Shown: positions 48,095-57,865 of the stretch, piece by piece
Layout: each line of letters begins with the position of its first letter
Numbering within the stretch: the first letter of the stretch is position 1
Source: Nymphaea colorata
Lineage: Eukaryota > Streptophyta > Magnoliopsida > Nymphaeales > Nymphaeaceae
DNA length: 64,000 nucleotides
Assembly: GCF_008831285.2 (NCBI RefSeq)
Contig: NC_045144.1
Span: forward strand, 14,869,858 to 14,933,857
Direction: 5' to 3'
Notes under the pieces: generated by a model
Seen by the model: the letters and a program-made list of their open reading frames with translations, nothing else
Told to the model about the DNA's origin: nothing
Databases searched by the model: none
Translations under genes and position numbers: made by a program

Positions 48095-48640
48095 TCGAGT
48101 AAATTCTGTTTTGATCCATACTGAATTTGACTTTGGCATCGGTAAGCTCTTGGTCGAGCACAAGACAACAACACAGATTGGTACCTTAGGCAACATTGGT
48201 TATATTGCACCAGGTATCGAATGCTCACTGGTTCTCTGCTTTGAACACAATCTTTGCTATAGTTCATTCTATTTCATAATCAGTTCACATTAATCAGATG
48301 AACTTAAATATTTTCCTCTTCTCTGCATGCACAGTATCCTTTTATTTTGTTGATGAGCTTAGAAAATTTATGTGAATGAGAGCATGGTCTGGCTGGAAAG
48401 GCATTTATCAGGACTGACGTGAGTTACGTGGTGATGGTGTTGGAGGCATTTACCAGAAGAAAATTGATCCAATGTTTAATGGAGGGTTCAACTTGCGAAA
48501 TTGGGTTGATGCAGCATTTCCTCGTGCAGTCACGGAAGTTGCAGACTGCCGTCTCATGGGTGAGGCTAGCAGCAGCTTCACTGATGGGGAAGTCCACAAC
48601 ATTGCATAGACTTCAAAGGTTCAAGTGGTGGCTTCAGTTT
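48095..48640 (+). pseudogene. Leucine-rich-repeat receptor kinase fragment (kinase C-lobe), broken
   Basis: The frame near 48,120-48,213 reads FDFGIGKLLVEHKTTTQIGT then LGNIGYIAP: the DFG motif, activation loop and GY(I)APE of plant receptor kinases, ending at a CAG|GTATCG donor-like site. After about 200 bp, TDVSYVVMVLEAFTRRK (about 48,414-48,467) corresponds to DVYSYGVMLLETFTRKK. With one frame change it continues DPMFNGGFNLRNWVDAAFPR and AVTEVADCRLM (to about 48,557), like the EMF-GE-LR-WV-AFP--V-EVVD of LRR class XII kinases. Leu-rich repeats, the membrane segment and the kinase N-lobe are absent. Frameshifts and a stop make it a dead fragment. Confidence 0.85.
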
Positions 48641-48650
48641 TCTGTCACAA

Positions 48651-49792
48651 CCTATGTCACCATGGTGCGCTCACATGACCTGCGTACCCACGGGTACGCG
48701 GGTACGTGGTGGTACTTTTGGATCTGGTTCTGGGTCGGAACTAGATCCAAACCATAATGAAATGTTAAAATGTAACACGCAATGCTCGTTCTGCTTGATC
48801 TTCTGGTGTCTTCCGGCGGTTGATTGAGCAGCTGGCGACAGAAGTCCGGCAAGAGCTTGGGCAGCCACTAGTGATGGGCGGCGGCTCGCGACGGAGGGCG
48901 ACTGGCAACAGGCTACGAGTTGTGACGAGAGGCACTGGAGTAGAGGAAGATAAAGAGAGGCGCAAGAGCATAGCGAGAATGCTGTAAGAGCAGTGCGAGA
49001 GAGAATTCGAGAACCGGCAGAGAGAAAACAGGCAGAGAGAAGGAGAGAAAGTGTGTGATAGATTGGAAAACAGAGAGGGACACTGGTTTGTAGTTCGTTC
49101 CGGAAAAAATGGCAGTCACCGGAATACTCAACCCAAAAAAGGGGGAAAATGGATACATTAGAAAACAAAAGGAGAAAAAACAAAAAAATACTTGAAGCTG
49201 GTGTAGTCGCCGGAGACACTATTCTCGCCATAATAGATGACGGAAATCATAGAGGGTTTAACCCTCCTCCCTCTCTGTTAAATGCTTTCTTTTGTTTTTT
49301 TTTTTTGGTTTGAGAACAAGAAAACCCATTGTCGAGGGATGAGGGTTTCCCTTTTATAGCACAAGGTAAAAGAAAAAGTTAACATAAATCGTCTAAGTCT
49401 TCTTTGACTCATGACTTGTTTTGTGAAGTTTACCATATGTTTTCATTTATTTTATAAAGTTATTTGTTTTAATCTTTTAATGTGTTGTCAACATACTATG
49501 GCACGTAGTTATGAATGATAAATGTTGATTCAATGTCAACACATTGTTCCAGTTTTTTCCCACATATTGTGTGATGATTCAATAATGAAGTTTATGCACT
49601 GTGCTGCAATGTGTGATGATATTTTTTTTATATGGAATACATTGTTCCTGTTTTTCATTATTTTTTATATTTTTGAATTAAAAATATATAATTATAGCTG
49701 TATCATCGCACCAAGATTGACGAAAATGCCATACTCATTCTCACTTTCCTGTACCTATACCAGTACCCGAACTCATACCAATGTGACATAGG
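48651..49792. mobile_element. Candidate DNA transposon with CCTATGTCAC inverted termini
   Basis: The left end CCTATGTCACCATGGTGCG (48,651) and the reverse complement of the right end, CCTATGTCACATTGGTATG (ending 49,792), agree at 15 of 19 positions. A second inverted motif inside (gggtacgcgggtac on the left; gtacctataccagtaccc on the right) supports pairing of the ends. No target duplication is evident, and I see no transposase. A 186-codon minus-strand open frame at 48,671-49,231 is Ser/Leu-rich and unlike any family I know. The class is uncertain (hAT or Mutator-like). Confidence 0.45.
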
Positions 49793-49807
49793 TACAATAG
49801 CAACAAT

Positions 49808-50200
49808 CAATGTTGTGAGAAGCATACACTTCACACACAAAATTTGTATGTGTCCCTAAAGCCATGAGACGCCCGTGTCCCTAAAGTGTGCGCCTCATTT
49901 CGTAGAGGTGTACGCCTCCATACGTGGCACGCTTCTTGTTTGAGGCGCATGCCTCAAGGACAGAGTCTATTTAGTTTTTTTAAAGAAAAAAATTAAAAAT
50001 TAAATAAAATTAGTCAAGAGGGCTTCAAACGTACACTGTTTATATCCCCAAATTTCATTTTCTCAATCCCAAATAACCTGCTGCCATTGTCTCTATGCTT
50101 TTGTCCGAGAGTGAGTTTTCTTCTCTGTGGCTGAGAAGGTGAAAGCTTGATATGAAGCTCAAGGCCGACACAGATGATGATGCCGCTTCACCAAACGTAC

Positions 50201-50290
<90 letters not shown>

Positions 50291-50444
50291 CTTTATTGAT
50301 ATGCTTAGCATTGTAGTCATTTTTTTCAGTTTTGTTATTATTTTTATAAATATTATATAATTCACAAATTTATCCGTGAAGCTACGCTTCAATTAACGCC
50401 TCGCGTGGCCGCTTCGCCTCGCTTTATCGCCTTTTACAACATTG
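49808..50444. mobile_element. Non-autonomous hAT-like element with 8-bp target duplication
   Basis: The termini are CAATGTTGTGAGAAGC (from 49,808) and, as reverse complement of the right end, CAATGTTGTAAAAGGC. The flanking 8-mers are identical: GCAACAAT at 49,800-49,807 and 50,445-50,452. The interior is 637 bp with gaggcgcatgcctc-like blocks near both ends and an (AT)n run in the middle. The 8-bp duplication and CA(A/G)TGTTG-type end are hallmarks of hAT elements. There is no transposase. Confidence 0.9.
50203..50287. repeat. (TA)n microsatellite in the hAT-like element
   Basis: About 41 TA units without interruption. Confidence 0.95.
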
Positions 50445-50639
50445 GCAACAATCTAGTCAGCTCACCTTAACTTAGCTGGGAATAAACCCTTGTAAACATT
50501 TTCACTCACTTTAAGCATGTTAATTTGTACCATTTTTGTTATTAAAATCTAGTTTGGCTGAATTTTATTGTTTATAAATGAATTAGAATTGAGTAAGAAG
50601 ACATTGTTCTCATTGATTACAGCATGCAGTATTAAAAAA

Positions 50640-50917
50640 CAGGGCACCTGTTTGAGATGCCGCAGTAAAAAGAAGTCCTTAAATAATTAGTAATGCACAA
50701 GATGCGTTGGTAATAGTTCATTACTAATGCAACCCTTTTGTTAGTATTGACTAGAAAATTTCGTTACTAATAAACATTACTAAAGCATCACATTTTTTTA
50801 GGTAAAGGCTTTTGCAACGAGGCCTTTAGTAACACATATTCTAACGAATGAGCCGCACTAGTATATACCTTTACTAACACACTTGCTGCATTACTAAATA
50901 ATTCTTTTCTTGTAATG
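50640..50917 (+). mobile_element. Putative right terminus of the CACTA element
   Basis: The segment ends ttttcttgtaatg (50,905-50,917), one base from TTTTCTTGTAGTG, the right-end form of the CACTACAAGAAAA terminus of many plant CACTA elements. Within the preceding 240 bp the motifs ttactaa and ttagtaa recur many times in both orientations (for example near 50,689, 50,724, 50,767 and 50,892), as in CACTA subterminal regions. The chromovirus gag begins directly afterwards. The matching left end was not found, so the element as a whole is incomplete or its left end is lost. Confidence 0.5.
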
Positions 50918-52150
50918 TACTTCCATGATCCAAGCTATAGCCCTTTTGTTGTAGATCCAGAAATCCTTGCATTTTGCTCTCTAAAACATAGGCGGTAAAT
51001 AAGTGTTCACGAAAAGCTTTCAAGAACTGTGCCCATAAAGTAACTTCTGCATCTTGAAATCTTAGTTGTTTCAATGTTTCCCACCAATATTCAACATTAA
51101 TTTTCAACATACAAGTAGTAAAATCTACTTTCTGCTCACCATGAACCAAAGTTTGAAAGTTCTTTTCTATCTCTGCAATCAACTTTTTACTGCATTAGGC
51201 CATGCTTTCCTTTGAATGTGGGTGGATTCAATCCTACAAACCTTCTCTATGGAACTTTTGCACTTGCACCACCAACTTGGTCTCTTGACCACTTTGATTG
51301 CATTGGGTGGTTTGACTGCTTTGGCCACTTGGCTGCCCAAGATTCAACTGTCCATTCATTATAGTTTGCATATATGTTAATATAATGTATAAAGTTTGCA
51401 TAATAAAATTTTGTTGATTCGCCTAGTTTTCACGACCTTCATTAGGATCTGCTTTATGGTTAGCATTTCCACTAGGCTGCATCATCTAGTATAATAATTT
51501 TTTTTATGTCAATGTTGAACCAAATACTTATAATTCATCACGAAACACTTCAACTTTTTTTCTTAAAAACACTAGGTCATTACATTCATCATATAAAAGT
51601 CTCTAGTCCTTTGAATCCGGATCAATTAGAGAATTAAGACTTCATTTACAACTATGGCCCTAACAATAGGCCTTGGGGTTGTTCCAGTAGAATCAGTAGA
51701 AATAGCATCCTCATCTTCTAATGGCTATGGGCTAGATCCAGTTGATTTTATTGAACTAAAGTCCATGTATTCGAATATGGGCCCCACACAGTTACTTAGA
51801 TCTACACAAAGTGGGGTATATGTAGCATCTGTAGAGTCAGGTAATTGTTGATGAGAGATAGATTTTACCACAATAACATCTTTAAGGTAAGCTTGACGAT
51901 TTCCACAATGCCTGGAATGGGAGATCTGGATTGGCTCTTCTTGGTCCATCTCAAGTGATTCCTTTGATTTTTTTTTTATTTTGAAAACCACCTTACGCAC
52001 TCCATTGCTAATTTGTCCACTTTCTTGTGCCACTTAGTTTGTTACTCAATAAAATAAAAAGAACTTGAACTTCAAAGCGAAAGAATGTTCAATGTTACCT
52101 CTTGGACCATTGCAGATTGACTGGATCGTGGATCATTCTTCTTTATTAGA
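50918..52150 (-). pseudogene. Chromovirus gag core and leader, broken
   Basis: The minus-strand frame 50,874-51,182 contains MIAEIEKNFQTL, NVEYWWETLKQLRFQ and LWAQFLKAFREHLFTAYVLE, then MQGFLDLQQKGYSLDHGS. This matches the gypsy gag core (AE-W(L)--IEK, A-YWWE-L, W--F---F---YF, F--L-QG---V-EY). Upstream, VGLNPPTFKGKHG (about 51,215-51,253) matches the PPxFxG start of the domain. The match stops at about 50,920, where the CACTA-like terminus begins. The remainder to 52,150 is leader sequence with only short frames. Confidence 0.85.
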
Positions 52151-52152
52151 TG

Positions 52153-52164
52153 GCTCCGATACCA
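52153..52164 (-). promoter_or_regulatory. Primer binding site for initiator tRNA-Met
   Basis: The minus strand reads TGGTATCGGAGC, 11 of 12 identical to the common plant retroelement site TGGTATCAGAGC, complementary to the 3' end of initiator tRNA-Met. It lies three bases inside the LTR end at 52,168. This fixes the orientation of the element and identifies the 5' LTR. Confidence 0.85.
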
Positions 52165-52167
52165 AAT

Positions 52168-53360
52168 TGTAACACAAAAAAAAAGAATTATGAAATTTTC
52201 AAAATGAATGACATTGGAGAATTATAAAGCAAAGTTAATTTCCTTTATTCATTTCCAAGTCTTTCTTTTTACAATGGAAATTATTAATTAGAAAACAAAG
52301 AATTCCTGGAAGCCATGGTCTAATAGATGACGTTCCCCAACACAACCACCAATAAGGTAGCAAAATTAACAATGCCACATAAATAGAAAATTTGCAAACA
52401 TTAATTGTTCTTTTTTCACATGAGGGAGCATCAAAGTTTGTTTTATAAAATACTTGGCAAGTATGCACAATCAAACCAATTAATCGATAACCATGGGTAT
52501 GCATGGTTCAATTTTCTTTCCAAGTTAGGGGCTGTCTTCCAACATTACGAGATTTCAGCACCACTTGAGAAGTTTAAAACCATGTCACCTAGGACTCATG
52601 GTGGGTCTAGTCCCCCTAAGAATCTGGGTTGGGTAAACCAAATGGAGACGTTTTGCTCTCCAAAATATATGACGATGGTCTTGAACCCTTTGTACCACCC
52701 ATTGTCCAAGTAGGTTGAAGAACCATTCTTGCTTCAAGTACTCAAAAACATAAAGGTATGTAAACGAAGAACAATCATTTTAAAAGTTTAAGAACTCATA
52801 AGACACAAATTACTACAAGTAAGTTTCTTAAAATAAACACATCAATATACTTTGCTTCTTTCATATTTTCTAATAAGAAAATGTAGTCAAAACACGTTTT
52901 GTACTCAAACAACTTTTCACATAAGCATTGTTTCTAAGCAATGTATATTTTTTGGGTCACTACATGTACTGTGTTCACAACACGAGCTTGTATGAAACAA
53001 AAGAAATATCTTTAATCAAAATTCATGCTTCATTCGTATTTCAGACTTCAACCATTTTGAGACACGTGCCTGGGAAAATAACTCATGATTTAACTTAGCT
53101 AGATTACGAGCTCAAATAATATGTTTGGAAAGGAATTAGAGTTAAATTGTCTGGAGTGTTGTTAAGATGTCAGGACCCATATGTCCAATTTTGATTGAAA
53201 AATCCCTTAAAAAAAATTAAAAAATAATTTATTAAACAAGCGTGAATTTGGACAAAACCCACCCTAGCAGAAATTTTAGCAAAACTGACTAATTATTTGA
53301 AATTTAATATAAAATCAAAGATAATGTTCTGCTTTGTTAATTTTAGTCTAGCAACTTACT
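52168..53360 (-). mobile_element. 5' LTR of the minus-strand chromovirus, truncated
   Basis: Starts on the plus strand with TGTAACAC and aligns with 11,774-13,050, block by block. Similarity ends abruptly near 53,350-53,360 (after tagtctagcaact), while the other LTR continues. The outer part of this LTR is therefore missing, and no target duplication can be tested. By eye it is more diverged from its partner than the Tat-like LTR pair is, in keeping with the chromovirus being the older insertion. Confidence 0.8.
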
Positions 53361-54100
53361 CCAATTCGAGCCTGAGCTGCCTTGTGGGTGGTTTTCAGAA
53401 ACACAGAAAGGGGGTTAAAAAGAGCTTTGTTTGATAAAAGGCCCCTTAAGGGCTTCCAAGAGAACAAGGTTTATTTTGTGAACCCATAGGACCCCTTGCC
53501 TTCAAGGTTCTATGCTGCATTAGGGCCTAAGGGAGCACTGGACCACCTTCAACTCAAAGGAAGACCCCCCCCATTTTTTACCGTAGATGGGAGTAACATC
53601 CATGAGAATTGAATCAAGACGCTATCTATCTGCACCGCGATAGTCTATGCTACACCCTTTGAGGCTTGTTTTCACTATTCAAAACACTAGACCCAGTTCT
53701 GGTTATAAATGCACCCTGTGAAAGGACAGTGGTCCTCGAAACTAGATCTTTTCAATGTTGACATCGAATTTAATAGTTGACTTTTTTTTTCCTCAGAAAA
53801 TAGTAAATGGAAAAGAGCAACCTTGTGATGACAGAATCGAGAGTTACTAGTCTAACCTGCCATGTATACGTAAGAGTACGTTTGCAGACATGAGACAAGT
53901 TGTATGAAATAAGTTCCTCCAGATAACTTATCTCAGGCACGTTTAAACTAAATTCAGATGCACAAGGGGTTTTAACTTTTCAGGAGAAACTTTGAGTGTT
54001 CAATTCCGTAACTTGAGATGTTTCGAGACACTTCAACCAACCCATCAAACATGCCGTAAAGTTAGGTATCCGACGTGGACAATAAAAAATTTGGAGATGG
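53361..54100. other. Intergenic DNA, no gene seen
   Basis: No domain or repeat boundary recognised apart from the LTR truncation at its left edge. Confidence 0.4.
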
Positions 54101-54169
54101 CTTGCTTTGGACCCCAATAACCCTCCACCCAAACAAATGTACACGTCGGGCTTTGCTTGGAAAACGAAC

Positions 54170-54490
54170 CCGTAACAAAGATCCCGACCGTCACAGGCCA
54201 CCGGGCAGCACGGAGTGCCGCCGTCGGCAGGCGAGAGGGGAAGAAACCCACTCCCCTTTTCTTTGAACGTGAGGAAGGGGGGCTGACGCTGACGGCCTAG
54301 GCGCTGCCATCGGCCGGCAAGAGTGGGAGGAACCCATTCCCACTTTCTCACTTTTAGAGGAAGGGAGGAGCTATTCTCCTCCCTCCCGCGGCCGACGGCG
54401 GCGTCCAGGCCATTGGCCGGAGCCGCCCGTCCATTCTGGACCACCAACGGCACCGGCTGACTGCCTGGGCACCGCCGTCGAACAGGGTAT
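54170..54490. repeat. GC-rich patch with imperfect ~85-bp repeats
   Basis: Blocks with gtgccgccgtcggcaggcg (about 54,215) and gctgccatcggccggcaag (about 54,303), each followed by gag-ggga-gaaaccca-tccc, recur at ~85-bp spacing, with a third partial block near 54,472. A 157-codon minus-strand open frame (53,980-54,453) crosses it, but its Pro/Gly/Arg-rich part mirrors the base composition, and I recognise no family. It could be the 5' part of a transposon or a decayed first exon. Confidence 0.4.
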
Positions 54491-55230
54491 GGTTATGTTG
54501 AATCCAACACAAGAGTTGATACTGAGAAAGCCCTCATTTACCTCTGCTTCTCAAGTAAGCAGACTATGCAGACTTGAAACATACCATTTTAGTGACTTCT
54601 TTTGTGTCGTTGAGTGCCTCCTTGAGGTTATAGCAATTCTTATAGTCTTAAAAATAGGAATTTTAAGATATTGTAGTCTTTCTCCTTGAGACATACTAAT
54701 TCCTGCAGCCTTAGAACCGGGACCTTTAGAGATACAGAAGGTACTGGCCGAGTTTTCTGTTGTTCTAAATTGGTGGATCTGCTGGATGGAATTTGAGAAT
54801 TTGTGGAGTTGAGTTTCTCAAGTTACTTAGTACACTGAGTTTTTTAGTGCTCCGATTGTAGTTGAGATCACCAACAAAAGATTCACTGCAGTTGTTGCTC
54901 TACTATTTTGCGAGGACTTGAAATTGTGGATAAACCAGAAGGGACATTGGCAATTTGAGTTTTAAATGGTTTTAAGATATATGATTAGTCCGAAAACGCT
55001 CATTGATATTAGTAAGAAGCTCTGTGGAAGCCCCTCCTTCATCGGATAGTCACATGGGCCTCTCCTGCAGACACTTTAAGAAAAAGAAAGGAGCTGCCAA
55101 AAGAGAAGCTCCTCCTTCATTGAAGAGCGCAGAGGACTTAGCAACAGTCCCTTAAAAAGAAGAAAGGAGCTGTAGTAGACCAAACCCCCTAAAAATTGAA
55201 ACCCAATATTGATAACTTATCTTCATTGAC
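54491..55230. other. Intergenic DNA, no gene seen
   Basis: Contains near-repeats of a-gaaaggagct (about 55,089, 55,162) and ctccttcat (about 55,040 and 55,112). No domain recognised. Confidence 0.35.
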
Positions 55231-56080
55231 AAAAAAAAAAAAAAAAATGCAAAGGCATCGACCGTGAGAGGGGCTGATGCAAAATAGATGAGCGAGAGGA
55301 AGAACAGCCGTCTGGCCGAACCGGGGGGGGGGAGAGGGAGATGATGCATACCACAGAAAGGGTCAAGGCTCCAGGTGGCTGATGATGCTGTCGGAATGTC
55401 GAGTGGTGTCGTCAGTCATTTCCGTCACCTTCGGTGGTCCCATCAGTAAGTTGGCGTCTCCTGTCCTTCTCTCTGTTTAGCTGGTGGGAATGAGAAAAGG
55501 CGAGAGAGAGAGGGAGGAGACCCCGTAACCCAAGTCGGACTTCTATTTTTGTTTTTTTTAAGCAACCGATGCCATCGATTCCATCAGTAGGAAGGGGTAA
55601 TCCCTTCCGTGTATATATATATTTGCTTGACGGACCTCCGACAATGACAGGGAGGAATCTACCGACGCTCTCCCCTTCCCTCCACCCACAATTGAATGGA
55701 GAGAAGAGCAGCCCTATCAGCTCCACCGCCTCTGTCGGTCGCCGACACCCCTGCCATGTAGGGAGCCGGCGACAGGAAGGGTGTGGAGCTGCCAGGCCTC
55801 CTTCTTCCCACCGGAGAGCTTCGGGAGGCCACTGATAAAAGCAACATGTAAAAAATAAAAATAAAAAAAAATAAATCAGGAAAATGGACGGTCGGGGAGG
55901 AGGCTGTCGCATGCCCTCGACACCAAGCGAGGCATCGCAGGCGGTTTTGGGCCACTGGCTTCACCTCGCCGGGTGTCACGGCACGGCAGAGGGGAGGCGA
56001 TGGCTTCCCCCCCTCTGCAAACCAGAGGGCAGTTTCTTTTTTTAAAAAAAGGTGAAGCGTCCGATGTAAAAGAGTCGAGC
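55231..56080. other. GC-rich patch, unidentified
   Basis: Elevated GC with gccgacaccc and cggcgacagg motifs, a ggggggggg run at 55,323-55,331 and an A-rich stretch near 55,846-55,876. Minus-strand frames of up to 166 codons are Pro/Arg/Gly-rich without domains. The composition suggests a 5' region of a transposon or gene, but nothing identifies it. Confidence 0.35.
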
Positions 56081-57682
56081 TGATTGTTTAGCTTTTTTAG
56101 ACCTGCTACTAGCTTTCTAGTTCTTATCATATACATGGATCAAATGGCTAATTTCTTATCCCTTCACTTCTATCCACCTTAATAGTCTTTTACTTCATAA
56201 GAAAAAATGTATTCTCCCTAGTGTTTTCTAGCACCAAGGAATTTTTTTCCAGAAATACACATGAAAAAATGTAACAAAGTAATGGGTTAAGGAATTGTTC
56301 TTAGATCTAATGCCTTACAAGTTACAAGCATCACTAAGATGCTGCGCCAAAATGACCAAATAACTTATTAAAGCAACCAACCACCTAGACATGAAAAGCT
56401 TATCTAAACATGGGTGTGCAATGTATAATTCTTGTTCAACGATCTAATTTTCTAGTTCTTTTAGCTTCTCTTCTCAAAAATGGAATAGCCAAACAAAATG
56501 CTTACATTAAAGGATTTTACAACGAAAATAAATATACAAGCCTGTCTGGCCTCCTATTGAGGAATGAAATTGGGAAACCCAAAAAAAGCATGTCCCACGT
56601 CCGAACGACGGCATCTTTATGCTGATCCACTTAAAAGAGCAAATGACCCTTTTCTATCCTCTTTGCCATTTTAGAAATCCTAAAATGCACACAGAATCTC
56701 CAAAATACACACCTCAATGTAAAACTAAGGAAAAAGGGCAACAAAAAATATGAAAACACAAGAACATGTCTAGAAACCATCTCGCAACAATCTTCTTTCG
56801 GGAGCAAAAGAATAAAAAAGAATTACTTTCATCACATCCAAGCAGGAAAACCCTCAAAAGAAAAGAAGAAAAAAATTCAATTCCAATCATGCCATGAGAA
56901 CATAGTTAAGGTTGATCAAAACAAAAATGTACAGAAACATAATGTGAATGAGAAAATATAGCACCAGAGGCACCTTTTATACTTGAAATGCCTATCATGA
57001 TATCCCAACCCTATGCACTTTGCCACTACACCGTCTTTCTTCACCTTCTTGCTGCCCTTTTGTTCTCAATAATCACATTCTTGCCCTCACAAAGAACTAT
57101 TAACAATTGCCCAAAGACCAAGCTCTAGGCTTAAGACTAGTCGGTCATTGAGTTTATGGAGAGAGAGAGAGAGAGAGAAAGAGAGAGGGAAGTTTATGAC
57201 CTAGCCGTATTAGCTTCAAGAATGTCAACCTTCAATCTAAATCAGTACTCCTCAATACCATAAGGAGAGTACCCTCCAGAATTGAACTGAGTAAGTGATT
57301 AATACTATACATTCCGATCTATTGTGCTACCCATCATTTGGTGCGATAGAGTTTGTTGACAATGTTTTTGATGACAGCTGCTACAGCATTCCCATAATAC
57401 TTGAACTTTGACTGACGACGATGGTGGGTAATGGAACTATGACTACTAAAATAGTGGCGGCTGATGATGGGAAGGTGGGGGGAAGGGGATGGAACATTGC
57501 TGCAAAATGAGGGAAATAATGGAATTACCTTTCTCCAGCTTGAAGATTAAACCTAAATCAGCTTTTTTTTTTAGCATGGCGAAAATTTGACATTTCTGGC
57601 GATTGTATATAAAATGCCAGAGCTGTTCTCTCTAGCACTACCAGCAGTAGTTGTATGCCATTGGTGTCATATAAAAAAACAT
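56081..57682. other. Intergenic DNA, no gene seen
   Basis: AT-rich; a (GA)n run lies at about 57,159-57,190. No element or gene supported. Confidence 0.4.
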
Positions 57683-57865
57683 CAGTGATGGAACCAGAAA
57701 AAATTTCCTGGAGAGGCACTGATGCATAGGTTTCCATGTTTTAAGGGGCACTTACATGTATAACAAAGTAAATATTAAACAATCTTAACGTAAAAATAAA
57801 AGAAAATTGAGAAGCTGGTGTGGGCAACTGCCCATATCAGCCTATATGTAGCTCGGCCACTGATA
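57683..57865 (+). mobile_element. Small TIR-like repeat, family R1 copy 3
   Basis: Starts atcagtgatggaaccag and ends tagctcggccactgataag, whose reverse complement starts cttatcagtggccgagct. These form imperfect inverted ends. The interior matches copy 1 at 2,950-3,140. No flanking duplication was confirmed. Confidence 0.45.

Noticed and set aside
48671-49231. 186-codon minus-strand open frame
   Set aside because: Ser/Leu-rich with no recognisable domain, lying inside a candidate transposon. Other frames are open in the same stretch, so a composition effect is likely. Kept only as a note on that element.
50159-50392. 77-codon frame with Tyr-Ile repeats
   Set aside because: Produced by the (TA)n run in the hAT-like element.
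54045-54453. Pro/Gly-rich minus-strand frames
   Set aside because: They mirror the GC-rich ~85-bp imperfect repeats; no family recognised.
55412-55979. 166- and 106-codon minus-strand open frames in GC-rich DNA
   Set aside because: Overlapping frames are open together, as expected from GC-rich sequence with few stops. No domain, conserved motif or splice pattern supports a gene.
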